Assembly (NCBI GenBank): GCA_025769875.1
Contig: JAGFNK010000140.1
Location: 49,062-113,061 of the forward strand
Direction of reading: 5' to 3'
Origin: Russula earlei
Lineage: Eukaryota; Basidiomycota; Agaricomycetes; Russulales; Russulaceae
DNA: 64,000 nucleotides
Positions within the stretch are counted from its first letter, which is position 1; each line of letters starts with the position of its first letter. The notes under the pieces are model-generated. The model did not search any database and had not been told where the DNA came from. It saw nothing but the letters and a program-made list of their open reading frames with translations. Shown one piece after another: positions 1-11,511 of the stretch. Made by a program: the position numbers and the translations under genes.

Positions 1-564
1 GTTCCAGATGTGTTCGGGAGGAATCCCATCAAACTCTGCATGGAGGTTATCTAGCTGATCAAAGTAATGATTTATGACCGCAGGATTGAAGTGCTTTGCG
101 CGTTTGGGGTCAAGCTTTGAGGGCTTTGCCAGAGATAGATCTGGATGTCTTGCCAAGAACTTCCTGAGCCATGTTTTCCCAACTGTCTTGCCAGAGATGA
201 CAGTTGCGTGCATCTGAATGTCTGCTTTGGATAATGGAATCCCCATTGAACCACGCTGAGCTGCCCATTGTGCAAGCACTTTCTCCTGATCTGGAGCAAG
301 CTTTTGCCTTTTGGCAGCACTAACACTCAGGGTTTGATGGCGACCTTTGGCCCGATCTGTAAGCATTGACAATGCGATCTACAGCACTTGTTTGATGAGG
401 CAGAATGGGTAGATCTTAGATTCACTCACTCCCAATGCTCTGGTGGCTGATCGGAATGAAACATATCTACCAGCACTGAGATCGTCTATAATCTCTTGGA
501 TTTGGCCCTCATGCCTTGTTTTATTGTCTTGTTGGTATGCAGACCTCTTTCTCTGAGCAGGCAT
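1..564 (-). pseudogene. pogo-type (CENP-B-like) transposase, N-terminal part, runs off the left edge
   Basis: A minus-strand reading frame begins with MPAQRKRSAYQQ at 564. It contains a psq-type helix-turn-helix (EGQIQEIIDDL followed by SATRALGVSES). After a stop near 370 it resumes in another frame with a CENP-B-type second helix-turn-helix (KTVGKTWLRKFLARHPDLSL) and the linker ending LDNLHAEFDGIPPEHIWN at base 1. This order is characteristic of pogo/Tigger-like transposases of fungi; the DDE catalytic domain would lie left of the window. The stop at about 370 may be crossed by a short intron ending TGCTTACAG, or the gene may be broken. The GACGC tandem repeat at 579-602 lies just upstream. 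Family assignment is secure; whether the gene is active cannot be judged. Confidence 0.75.
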
Positions 565-624
565 ATGGTAATAAACAAAATGACGCGACGCGACGCGACG
601 TGATACACTAAATTCTGTGTGCAC

Positions 625-1603
625 TAGGCCTCCAGAGTGCTAGAGCCATCGTGCGTGATAAGATTAACTGCTAATTACCCTTTTTGGCCTAATTGACCAT
701 TGAGTGGCGTGCGACTCGCGACCAACTAAGAGCTCCGACTCAGACTAAGAGCTCTGACAAGGCATCAGCCGGCAAGCGTGACAAACAGCCATTTTTAGAT
801 TTTGAAACACAACATGATTTTCATCAAAAAAATTTATTGTGTATGTAGATAAAAGGTACTATATACAGTATGCAAAGTATTGTAGTGGTTGAGTAAGAGC
901 TACATGAGAAATTGATGGTGTCCGAAGATGGGCGCAGGGATAGTAAGTGGGATCTGTTCATGGCGACATATGCACGGTCACCACGATGGTGAGAAAAAAC
1001 AAGTAAATTTATGCTGTTAGACTTTGACTGGGTCGGCAAAATTGAACAGGTTCTGTACCTGCCCAATGCAAATCCAGAGGTGGTTCGACCAAGTGATGCC
1101 ATTGACGGTATGCCGATAGTGGTGGATCATGACGAGGAGATGTTGAAGATGATGTTTTCGGGCCTCCCCTTGTTGTAAGAACCCCTGATTGTACATTGTA
1201 CTTGGAAGAAGTTGACGACGTGATAAACACTATAACGTCTCTGTAGAATCGGAAGCAGATGAACATGCCGCCACCCAAGCAGTTCGCTGCGCAGAGATTG
1301 TGCAAACCGTTAACCGATCACAGTCTCGGTCACACCAAAAAACATGTGACAACCCGGACCGGACCGGACCTCGGAGCACTAGCACCCCATGGCTCAGACG
1401 GCTCATGCCCCGGCTCTGATTTTGAGAAGAGCCATGCCCATGCCAAATCATCTCAAGTAGCAATGGCCCACTAACACAAGTTGTGAAATGTCAACATAAA
1501 CAATGTTCCTGTTTGGGAAGGCCTATTGCCACAACAACTAAGAGTTGTCCTTCTACTCACAATGTCATCTTACTGATTAAAACACAAGAAAATGCCTTTT
1601 TTT
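625..1603. other. Repeat-derived intergenic stretch between two transposon remnants
   Basis: No intact gene is seen. The motif ACTAAGAGCTC(C/T)GAC occurs twice in tandem near 725-760. A plus-strand stretch at about 1010-1176 reads as plausible protein (DFDWVGKIEQVLYLPNANPE, later VVDHDEEMLKMMFSGLP) before a stop. It may be a fragment of another transposon protein, but I do not recognise the family. Confidence 0.4.
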
Positions 1604-2139
1604 TGTTAAGATTTTGTCTGCGCCTCCATTGTTTTGCTTAGTCTTGCTTGCTTACGGACTGCTTATGGATGGGTTACTAACTGATGACTCATTGCTTACC
1701 CACTGATTACAAATTGATTACTGGCTCGATGACTCATTGCTTACAGATTGATGACAGATACTAGGAAAGGATGACTCACGCGTGAGTCATCTCTGATACT
1801 TTCGAATTGCGCTCTACGTTTTTGGATACTACTGGTTCTCAGCTATGTGCACCCCGAGTTTCATACGAAACGGATCAGCCGTTCTCGAGATATCGTATAA
1901 ATACCTTCATGTACTGATAGTTGAGCCTTACGCTCAACTTACTCCTTCTGACAAGAAATATCATTCTTGTTCGAACTATCTCAAACACTTTCAAAATACT
2001 CTCAGTGAAAGAGACCCCTCTCATCTCTTACACTCAATCTTCCTGAGATAATATCAAAGGCTTCGAAGTTTAGTGCTTGAACTAAATCAAGCAAACTCTT
2101 TCACTAAGAGTCGGTATAAGATCTAAGCAGATCTTAACA
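1604..2139 (+). repeat. Solo LTR, family 1 (Gypsy-like)
   Basis: The 536-bp unit starts TGTTAAGATTTTG and ends AGATCTTAACA, so its ends form a TGTTAAGAT/ATCTTAACA inverted repeat. It aligns along its length, in reverse orientation, with the copy at 55649-56197. It has a TATAAATA box at 1896-1903 and a 20-bp palindrome at 1771-1790 upstream of that box. This fixes the sense strand as plus. No internal retrotransposon sequence flanks it, so it is a solo LTR. No clear 5-bp target duplication is visible (TTTTT on the left, ACATG on the right), unlike the other copy. It lies immediately next to the 3' end of the pogo-type pseudogene and probably cut it. Confidence 0.85.
1771..1790. promoter_or_regulatory. 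Perfect 20-bp palindrome in U3 of LTR family 1
   Basis: The sequence ATGACTCACGCGTGAGTCAT is its own reverse complement. It holds two TGACTCA heptamers, the classic binding site of Gcn4/AP-1-type bZIP factors, around a central ACGCGT, which matches the MluI cell-cycle box of yeast MBF. Further TGACTCA copies lie upstream in the same LTR (near 1685 and 1730). The second LTR copy keeps the 20 bases unchanged at 55999-56018. Function is inferred from the motif only. Confidence 0.6.
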
Positions 2140-2141
2140 AC

Positions 2142-4066
2142 ATGCCCTCTAGGTACATGGAATGCAAGACAGTCTGTGCTTGCATCCCTTGCATCACTTT
2201 CTTCTGTGCCTCCACTGTCACATTGCTGGCACGTAATGCTTCCTGTAGCTTTGCCTCTAAATCTGTGCTTGGTGCCATGTCCAAGATCATTGCGTCTCAT
2301 TGCTTTGTAGGCGACATGGTGATGGTGAAAATGGGTGGCAACCTTGACGTCAATAGAATGGGTGAGTTTGATACTAGAAATGATGAAGATGTTGTTGCTA
2401 ATGAAGCAACTGCATGTCGCACAGGTGTGTATGACATATCTGGTGATCCTGGAGCCATCTCAGGTGTTCCTACTTCAGTTTCCATCTCCCGTCATTTCTG
2501 CTTCTGGGTGTTGTGGTGAGAGATCAAATCAACAAGTTCACGGATGGGGCTAGCAAGTCTGAGTGGGAGAAGACTGATCCTTGACGTCTCAAGGCTAGGG
2601 GCCATCATCTCTGTGGTAACAACATTGGGGTTAAATGGCACAAATTCCAGTCTTTGCAAAGGCTGCCCAAATGTTACTCTCTGTGAACATGTGAACGTGT
2701 GCCTTTGCATAGACTGCCATGAAGTTCAGTTTGGTCACTGCAGGTCCTCGTGCTTCAAACTTGTCTCGTTCATCACTCCAGGCCCATTTCAAGACACTAA
2801 AGATGACGATGTTGAGACCTTGGTAGACATGAGTAGAATGGGAGGGATAGCACAGTACAACAATGCTGTTGTCCCATGCATACTCCAGGAAGCCAAGGGT
2901 GTAATGAGAACTGTGGCCATCAACAATGAGGAGTTGAGTCCTGCCATCTGCCTTCATTTTGTTTGTGTATCCCAGTCTTTGAGCTATGCCACACCAATCT
3001 CACCCAATGTATAACCTTTTTTCTGATATCCCATCTAGACCAGAATGAGCTTCTATCGAGCTTATCATTTGGGAATCATACCTAGCATCCAATGGGTTTT
3101 CCTGGAGCCACTTCGTTTGGAATGCTTCTCCCTTGTATATAACAGTAGGTGCAACTGTTGTTCCATTGGCACAAATGGTGGGTAGAACTGTGATATTCTC
3201 CCATGTTCCACTTTGCTGTTGATGCAGGATCTTAGCTCCAGCAGGTCCAATCACCTGCTCTGTCACACCTATCCCTGACTGTATCCCTGTCTCATCCGCA
3301 CCATATACCAGCTCATCTGGAATGTTATGCAATTCTCTTCCCTCTTTTAGCAGCCTGAAGTACTCCTCCTTTGTGATTGGATTCACAGCATGGCCACGAG
3401 AACCATCTAGCGTGCTGACCAGTACATGCCAGGACAATTCTTTTGCTTTGTGATAAAGCAGCTTGCCCAATCCTTGCCAAGCCCTCCTTCTGGAAAGCCA
3501 TCCCCTAATCTGTGTTGTAATATAGCCTCAGCATGATCCTTTAACCTTCATGGACTAAGTGGAAATCCACACTGTGCAATGTCAATCACAAAATCCACCA
3601 TAGTCTTTTGTTCTTCCTCTGATAACCAACTTTTCTTTCTATTGGACTCAGTCAAAGTCACACCACCTTGTGCATGACGGATTAAGGTTTTGTGAGAGAG
3701 TGGAATGTGTCTGCCTGTTGTCATGAAGTGAGCATCTGATGTGTCTTGACAGATTTGATGCAACGATTTCTTCTTTTCCCCAGGCGTGAGTGATCTAGAT
3801 TGTTCTTCTGTGTAAAGCTTTGCAGCATAAGCCTTCAGGTCATCTACTTCCTTTCTGATAATCTGTCTACTGAGCTGTTGGGACTTCGCCTTGTTCACCA
3901 TGGTGTACAGTGTTTTTGCAAACACGGTCTCACGGGGATTCCCAATTTGGCAAGCGTGATGTGACTTGATGCGATTTGCAATTTTGTCTTGCTGGGGCCT
4001 TTTCCTGAATTCCTCGCAACCCAGTGCAGGTATATGGGAAATGACTATCTCTAGAACTTTATTCAA
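2142..4066 (-). pseudogene. pogo-type DDE transposase, degenerate
   Basis: Minus-strand fragments in three frames give a CENP-B-like transposase. An N-terminal helix-turn-helix region lies at 4066-3548. The DDE domain follows with GADETGIQ (first Asp, about 3290), LLIVDGHSSHYT (second Asp, about 2925) and HSTHVYQGLNIV (about 2830). The C-terminus (EAQKKVMQGMQAQTVLH) abuts the LTR at 2139. Defects are an in-frame stop just after GFPLSP (about 3548), frame changes near 3410 and 2640, and Asn in place of the third catalytic Asp usually found in the family motif QGLD. The element is therefore dead. It is separate from the partial copy at 1-564, since both contain N-terminal parts. Confidence 0.8.
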
Positions 4067-4206
4067 GGTATTGTTTTAATATACTCTCCTAGAATGTTGC
4101 TTGTTCCCCTTATTGGTTAATAGGTAGTGGTAGTGGTTAAGTTGTTGTTATACCGTACGAGTAGGGCGTTAACCCTATATACATACATTTGGAATGTGTA
4201 TCTATC

Positions 4207-4308
4207 AGCTTTTGACTTTTAGCAGTGGGTTGGATGATCAAGAATTGCCATAAAAGGCAATTGGGTCGGCAAGAGAATCGGGGGTTCAATCACGCGTTAA
4301 ATTACACA
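4207..4308 (+). repeat. Left terminal inverted repeat of the MULE
   Basis: It pairs with 7011-7109 read in reverse. Shared blocks include CTTTTAGC, GATGATCAA, ATAAAAGG, AATTGGGTC and TTCAATCACG. Mismatches are scattered but alignment is continuous over about 100 bp. Confidence 0.8.
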
Positions 4309-4367
4309 TATAAGCGAGTTAACAGTAGCATAACTACTTACCTTTTTCCCTACCAAATCAAAAACAA

Positions 4368-6951
4368 ATGTTATCCCGTTTCCAATTGGCCGGCGCATCA
4401 TCCGCCCCATCCACTCCATCCGCCGCTTCCGGCCTGAGCACCCCTTGCGCGACACAACATTTAAAGTTCACGCATGGCCCTTCAAAGATCATTGCCAATT
4501 CTGGAAAGAGGGGAGATTTTAATTATGACTGGGAGCACGGCAGATACCCCATGGAATGGCCGACAGCAGCCAATTTCGACGCGTGGCGCCGGCAAGAAGA
4601 ACTGGCTCATGCAATTGAATTGATTACATCCAGCACCGAGCATGGGCAGGGATGGACAAAAAAAGTTTTCGTCTGTTCCCACCAACTATCCGGAGGAGCT
4701 TCGCATTATGTAAAGAAGCACCCCGATCGCACACAGAGATCTGAGATCAAGAAGACGGGTTGCCATTGCCGAATAGTCATCAAATCATACACGGATGCGC
4801 CTACCATTCTCGGACAATACGCAAGCGAGCATGACCATGAAATTGGAATTGCTAATCTCGCTTACACATGAATGTCACGCATAGCGCGCGATAAAATTAG
4901 ACCCTTGTTGTCAAGGAAGGTTGATCCACGGGAAATAGTAAGTGTGCATTGAATTTATTTTTAATCGCTAACCTAATGAATTGAAAGGTACACGATATTC
5001 AGGATTTGTCACCCGATGGCAGCCGAGACCGATTCATCTCGCTTCGGGATGTGAGCCACATGGCCTGGGAAATTGAAGATAACAATATCAGGCTGCTTCC
5101 AGAGGATGCCATCTCCACCAGGCTCTGGTTGGACAGATTGAGAGATGAAAATACAAATGTATTTTACAAAGATAGGCTGCACAGTGCCCCATCTCAGTCA
5201 AATCTGCAGGAGGATGCATATGTGTTATGCATCCAGACCCCTTTCCAAATGGAGGCATTCCGCTGCCTCGGGAATGGCTTCATTGGTATTGACGCAACTC
5301 ATAATATTACTCAATATCCGGACTTTTTATTATTTACCATGATTGTGTGGGATCACTGGGGACATGGTGCGTAATATTTACTAAATGTCAATTTAGCGTG
5401 CTTACCTTTTCTGGATAGGTGTGCCTGTTGCCTGGATGCTGGCATCCAATGGAACAACGGACACAATTTCCTTTTTTGTCCGTTGGGTCAGGGATGCCAG
5501 TCCAGCTATCCGGCCGTCTATTATTATGACAGATCATGATGCCGCGCAGATTGCCGCCCTCAAGATTGCTTATCCGGGAAGTCGGATATGGCTTTGCAAA
5601 TGGCACGTGTTGCGCGCGATGCGATCACACTTCAATACAACTGAATTTCCTGATCTGTGGGATAAGATCAAGAGATGGGTACATACAGATGATCAGGCCA
5701 ACTTTCTGCAAATCTGGGAGGAGATCTCCACTGATCCTCAGGTCCCACAAAGTTTTGTGAACTACCTTGGGTGTGAATGGATGCCTGTGGTGCATATGTG
5801 GTCCATGGTTTTCCGGAAAAATTGGCATATCTTTGAGGAAGGGGACACAAATATGTTGATCGAAGCATATGTGTTCCAACTGATCCAAAGATAAGATGAC
5901 TTAATCATTTTTTAGATATCATCACGTCCTCAAATCACACTGGCTCGATGGCAAGCGCAATTGGCGGATCGATCAAATCTTATTTGTGCTAGTGCATCGA
6001 ATGGTGCCGTATTACCAAAACAGGCATGAACGTCAGCAAGTCAGGCTCAATGGTCGGGACCTGGCGGCTGACAGGCATCGGAAACTTTTCGCCCGCGCCA
6101 AGAGCATATCACAAGATTCAATTTTGCAATTCAATGAGATCTGCTTTCACGTCGCTTCACAATCCTGGTCCGGCAAGTTTTACTCAATCGATCTGATGAA
6201 GTCAACTTGTGATTGCACAGATTATCCACGGATTAGATTCTGCAAACACATTGCAGCAATCTACATCCACTTTCCCCACCTCTGTCCTGAAGAGAGCACC
6301 CAAAAAGCTCCCACAGAGAATGCAAATAGATCCCCTGACCCACCATCCCCATCCACCAGGCCAAGGGAGAGCCTAGTATCTCTCTCACAGGAGATCATAT
6401 TGTTATCATGCGATCTCGCATCTAGGCTTGAGGATACTAATCAATCAGCGGAGATTGTCGAGGCCGCCCGGGCCGCCAAATACAGTTTGGCAGCCGCAAT
6501 TAATATAATTCAAGGTTTCAAGGTCTTACCTGATAAGGAGGTAATTGCACCCAATCAGCATACGTGGACGGAGACAGCCGAGCATATGGGTGTCAAACAG
6601 GGCCCAAAACAACGGACCAGTCTCCCCGACGCACGGGGACTTACAGCGCAAAGCATCGGCGTCGCTAAGGGAAAGCGCCGCCGTGTTCACGATGATCCGT
6701 ACGCTGGGGGCGAATGGTCGGGCAAGCGCGCCAAGCCCGATGCAACATCTGCCGCCGCGAATGCGCGCACACATGCCCTCGGGGAACCGCCGTCTCAAAC
6801 CCCCCTCCCTCAGAACCCCCCTCGGAACCCCCCTCCCTCAGATGCCACCACCTCCCTTGCACCATGTCCCTTCGGACTCGCACCGCCGCTTATTCTAGCG
6901 GCCTCATCTTCTGCTGATCCTTACAATAGAAAATCTTTATTTGTATTGTAA
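4368..6951 (+). pseudogene. MULE transposase with SWIM zinc finger, one in-frame stop
   Basis: Exons are about 4368-4926, 4989-5366, 5419-5848 and 5916-6951, joined by short GT..AG introns (GTAAGTGTGC, GTGCGTAATA and GTGTTCCAAC donors). A FLYWCH/FAR1-like DNA-binding region comes first (GCHCRIVIKS, ASEHDHEIG). The MULE catalytic domain follows, with Asp in GNGFIGIDATHN, Asp in IMTDHDAAQIAALK and the family Cys/His stretch LCKWHVLRAM. The SWIM finger is CDCTDYPRIRFCKH, near 6210-6250. The C-terminal 200 residues are low-complexity Pro/Ser. The codon at 4869-4871 is TGA where the frame otherwise continues without interruption into MSRIARDKIRPLLSRKVDP up to the intron. It looks like a CGA-to-TGA transition. 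If that stop is real the protein ends after 167 residues. The gene is otherwise complete. Confidence 0.8.
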
Positions 6952-7010
6952 TTTATTTTCAAGATACATAATAAATAAGTCATTAAATAAGTGATTTAGA
7001 AAATACTTTG

Positions 7011-7109
7011 TGTCATTTACACACGTGATTGAAGCCCCAATTATCTTGCTGACCCAATCACCTTTTATAGTAATTTTTGATCATCTAACCACCGCTAAAA
7101 GTACACAAC
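7011..7109 (-). repeat. Right terminal inverted repeat of the MULE
   Basis: Reverse complement of the left TIR. Reading inward on the minus strand it runs from ACTTTTAGCGGTGG to GTGTAAATGACAC, followed directly outside by the second TGTATCTATC target copy. Confidence 0.8.
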
Positions 7110-7119
7110 TGTATCTATC

Positions 7120-10100
7120 TATGGTTATGATGTTGAACTACTGAACTCTAATACCCCTCATTATACATCTCTCAATATTCAGATTTTGGCTGAAGTCAGC
7201 TGCAAAGTACTCTCTCGTAACATCTACCAGCTGCATCTCTGTATTATTTGGACCATGTATACACATAAGGGATCTCATGGATTTAGCAAAAAGTCCGAGG
7301 TGTTTGCCCAAGGATCGAAGCCGTTGGAGTTGTTTGTGTCATTGACCCAGATGTCCCAAAGAGGCATGAATGACTGTATACACGTTCGCAAGAACTTGTA
7401 GTTACTTCGGTTTAATTACACGTCAAAGCCTCGACCTCCTGACCCTTGGCTTCCCGATTCTGCGATGTCAGGACTGGTGGTGTGGCTCAGCTCAGTCCTT
7501 GTGTTTTCCATCCGTATGTCTGTCTTCATTTCCGCTTCTAGCTCTGCTTTAGTGCTTTACACATATATACGTTTTTCGGCTACGTTTGTTTGGTTTGTTA
7601 TTCTATCATCAAGGCGCTTTAAATTTGTCCAGGGCCCCCTCCTGGTCTCCTTGCCGTCTGCCTTGTGGAAAACCTCGAACCACATGATTCCGCAGTCACG
7701 TGGCCAACAAACCTCATCACTTCTCACAGAATGGATTCCTCAACGCCGGAAGTACAACAGAACTGTCTTGGGCTGTTCCTATTTGAAACACACACCCAGA
7801 GCTCATACAATCCGATTTTGTCACTATGGACGCATACTCAATCCAGTCACTCAGCACGGCCACAGAAGTACATCCGGTTGGAGGAAAACTGGTCTGCGCC
7901 GGCCTCGAGAAGGACATTGAGGTCGATCCACTTTTGCGGCGGCATTGAAACGCGAATGGTAATGCCAGTGATTGGTGTTCCCGGGTCTGGTGGATTTCCA
8001 CACGGCTTGTTCAGCGATATCGATTTGGAAGGGCGCTTGAAGAGTGCAGCAGAAGCTCAGTTCTCTCCCAATAACACTAAAGTCAGTAGAGCTGTTGTTG
8101 GCCTTGCTGATCCCGTCCTCAGCTAGGTCCCAACGACAAATTATCGTGATACCACCACCATTGAGAGGTTTGGGAAACTCCCCAAGAATACTACCACCGT
8201 GACTGCGCCACTGCCTGTAGTGGATAGAAAACCCGAGCGAAACACGAGAGACAGTATCACGGCTCTTAGATACCACCAGCAGCCAGTCTCCGAGGACCTC
8301 TCAAAGACGAGCTTCTACCTATCGCGCCATCTCCGCTCAAACTACATACCGTGTGTCCGTTTGGGTCGCGAAGCTATGTCCGGTAAGACATCGCAAACTC
8401 GAGCCCGAGGGACGTTCGAACGCCGATGTCGGGTCGATGTCGGTCCCACATCTCTTCCTGGCCGTCGCTTGGTGGCTTGTTCCAACCGTCATCTTTTGCG
8501 TTTCTGAGCCTTATTTTCGGGAGATGAAGACACCCGAGATTAAGCCAGCTCAGGTACCTTCATTGCTTGCGCGCGCGTTTTTCAGCCCTGCTACGTCATA
8601 TGCCATACACCACAGGACTCGGAAAAGCGTGTAACCTGTTAGGAGAGCACCTCTCGATTGACTCGGAGAGTCGTCTTGCCCGCATTGTGAAGAGCACGAG
8701 CGTCCAGCGCGCTTTACACGTCCATTGGGACGTTTCTTGCAACGGGTGCGCCGGGACTTGAGTCGAGTCAAATACGGGTGGGGTCATTTGAACTTTGATT
8801 CTATCATCAGAGTCTCCGGCCAGTTCGAGCGAGGAAAGGCATGTGGTCGACATTGACACCAGAAAGAGAACCTCAGCTGGTTTCCCGAGCGTTCTCGTGA
8901 TGCTTCGACCTAGTACTGCCATCCTGCCGAGCGGCGGCGGGCAGACCATTGACAGGGCCTTTCCCCATCGTCGGCTCTCTCTCTCAGGCTGCCACCCTGT
9001 GATTGGCAGGCATATGCCATGACGCTCTGTGCGCTGACACATGAGTTTTTGTTCGTACTCATCACGAGTCAGGTATCCCGCCCATTTTGACTCGACAGCG
9101 ACCTTTCGCAAGGTGTTCGCAGCTCACCCCCGCTCAGAGGCTCAAAAGATAACGATAACGTCAGTCAGCGCAACGCCGTGACAGGCCAGACGCAGACGAT
9201 TCTTTTATTGTCTTCTTTTTACCACGTCTCGATCACGATCACGATCACGATCAACTCGCTCCATTCATTTCATACGCCCCACTGGCCCCCTGACGTTGCC
9301 CCAACCGCGCAGCACATTCCGAGCCGAGTCCAAGTCGCTGGCCACGAGCTGCATATTCTCGAGGATCCACCCAAAAGAGCGACGTGACATGTTGCGTCGA
9401 GTTGGATCCACTCTCATCGGACGGACAACACCACCTGGCACGAACGCCCCGCAGCCACTCGCCGCGTCCACTCCACTTGGAGTCGAAAGTAGACGTCTCG
9501 TCATTGACGTGCGATCGCTGGCCTCCCACGCGCATCGCGTGCCGTCGCGGCCGGCCATCAACTGGCACCTGAACCGTGCACGTTACGCACGAGTCGTCGT
9601 CACCCAGCGGGAGCTCTGAACCCATTTACCATTTTTTTTGGCCAAGTGACGATGACCCGAAACGGCCGGGACCTGAGTCCGCGGACGGGGGCAAATCCAA
9701 TCGTGTACCTCTGCTCCAAAAAGGAAGGTAAAGACGAAGGCAGCGTCGTCCGGTCGTGTCCCTGCCGTGGTGCGCCCGCCGGCCATGGCGTAATACCGGG
9801 TGGGGGCGGAGACTAGTAGTGATGGACCGGCTAGGGCTGTGCGATGGGGATGGAGATGGCCCGGCAACTCCTGGGGGAGTAGTCGGGCGTCGAACACACA
9901 GACGGCTTCGAAGGAAAGGGAATCCGAGTAACGCAACTGTTAGGTTTGACCGTACTGGGCGTGAGATGCAAGGCACGTGGAATAGAAGACGTCTCGGTTA
10001 AGTCAGACGCAGGTGGCGGACCTTTTTGCCGCCTGTAGCACCGAGCTTGCTCAATGGGGAAGGTACAAGGGGGAAAGAAAAGATACATTTGCTTGTTGCC

Positions 10101-10473
10101 TCTGTGCAAAATGACAATACACGATAATTTAACAATGTGTTTGTTAGCTACTAGCCTGGGGAAGAACGGGGGGGGTAAGCTCAGGGTTCGGAGAGTCGAA
10201 CGATTAACTGTATGCGAAGGGGTATTAGTGTACTAGGAGCCTCCTACGTCGAGGTGAATCCGAGATCCAGGGGTGGTGTTTTGGGAGTAAAAAGACAGCT
10301 AGAGATACAGCAATAGCGAGGGTATGCATGCGCCCTGTTCCGTCGCACCGCACGGAAAGGGCGGGGCACGACACGGCAAGTCCTGTGGAAAGAGATGCGA
10401 AGATAGAGTCTAGTAACTTTGGAAAATGTGGGGTCTCTCTTTGTGACAGCCATCGGCGGCGTTATTTTTCCGT
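7120..10473. other. Long intergenic stretch without a recognised gene
   Basis: Many short ORFs occur on both strands, but none gives a recognisable domain or a clear exon series. A plus-strand piece at about 7826-7948 (starting MDAYSIQSLSTATE) reads plausibly as protein and could be a small exon. A 171-codon minus-strand ORF at 8596-9111 shows no known motif. An ATCACG microsatellite lies at about 9227-9252. I cannot support a gene model here. Confidence 0.45.
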
Positions 10474-11511
10474 CTAGACCGCGCCGGTGGCGACCATGTT
10501 CATCGCGCCGAGGATGACCTCCCACGAAAAGTCGAGGGCGGCCCAGAGGTCCCGGTCAAAGATGCCCAGGGCGCACGCGTTGCGCCAGATGGCGCTGACG
10601 GTGCGCGTGAGGGCCATGAGCGCGCTCATCCTGTCGCCGGTAGCGCTCGCGGCGAGGAAGGTGGCGACCTGGGGAGCGGAGATGTGGGCGAAGGGGCCGC
10701 CGGAGGCGCTGGTGCCGGCACGTGCGCCGGAGAGCATGGAGGGCGGGACGGGGAGGAGTGCGCTCATGAGCCGGTCCAGCCGGTGCGCGATGAGGAAGGC
10801 GTGAAGCGGGGCAAAGGCCTCGGCGTGCGGCACGACGAGGGGCATGACGGGCACGACGAGCATGCCGTTGGAGCGCATCTGTGGGCGTGAGACGGGTATG
10901 CGCGGGATGTGAGCGCAGTTGGCCGCGAGGACGATGTGGTGCGTCGGGACGAGGAAGACGGCGTCCGAGACGGGGTGCTTTGAGGAGGGGCTCGAATGCA
11001 CGGCCAGGATGTGCGTGGGCGGTGCTGCGCCGCGGGTGGGGGCGATGTCAAAAGAGGCTGGGAGACGGGAGCGTGGGAGTTGCGGTGGTACCTTCGCCGA
11101 AGTGACTGAGGCCATCAGTCTTTAAGGAAATATGGAAAAAAAGAGGAGAAAAGACGCGCGGTCAGTATGGATCGTTCAGAGTCGGTATGGGTCAGGTTGG
11201 ACGTACTCGTCACCTCGCGTGTGAAGGCCTTTCCGAATGTACTCGAAGGGCACCTGGCCGAGGTTGGGCTCTACGGCGAGAATAGCCTCGCGCTGCACTT
11301 CCGCGAACGCAGGACGGTTGAGAGTACGGGGGAGCTGAAGGTTTGGAAGAGGCGCGGCGGGATGTTGGTGCTGGTACATCTCGTGGTGGTAGTGCTGTCC
11401 TGGGCGAGTGGTGACGTGGAACATGTCGAGATTTGGAGTGGAAGGATGGACGAGGGAATATATCGGGTCGGATACAAGAGAGGAACGGTTGGGGTAACGC
11501 TTCCTGAGCAA
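10474..11511 (-). CDS. clp1: Clp1-like protein (clampless-1 family developmental regulator)
   Basis: Two exons are proposed: 11511-11214 and 11105-10474. They are separated by a 108-nt intron (GTGACGAG donor, GCCTCAG acceptor) whose removal keeps the frame. Exon 1 carries LPRTLNRPAFAEVQRE and VPFEYIRKGL. Exon 2 carries SRLPASFDIAP, MLVVPVMPLVVPHAEAFAPL and, at the end, LWAALDFSWEVILGAMNMVA. From memory of the family, this arrangement is that of Clp1-like proteins of mushrooms. In Coprinopsis and Ustilago, Clp1 is needed for clamp-connection formation and dikaryotic growth, acts downstream of the homeodomain mating factors and is nuclear. The predicted length is about 310 residues. The assignment rests on recognised sequence style, not a search. 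The neighbours give no functional hint. Confidence 0.6.

Larger units (their letters stand above)
4207..7109 (+). mobile_element. Mutator-like (MULE) DNA transposon, full length
   Basis: The element is about 2.9 kb, bounded by inverted repeats of about 100 bp, and encodes a MULE transposase with a SWIM finger. It is flanked by the direct repeat TGTATCTATC (4197-4206 and 7110-7119). A 10-bp duplication fits the 8-11 bp target sites of Mutator elements. Both TIRs contain the core CTTTTAGC(A/G)GTGG, then GATGATCAA(G/A)AATT and further matching blocks. The intact duplication and long matching TIRs suggest a fairly recent insertion. Only one obvious inactivating change is seen in the gene. Confidence 0.85.

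Noticed and set aside
1599..2144. Target duplication for the family-1 LTR at 1604-2139
   Set aside because: The 5-bp flanks TTTTT and ACATG do not match. The ATGCC present on both sides would need ends that disagree with the other copy.
8596..9111. 171-codon minus-strand ORF
   Set aside because: No recognisable motif, no supporting introns, and composition like neighbouring noncoding DNA. It is not supportable as a gene.
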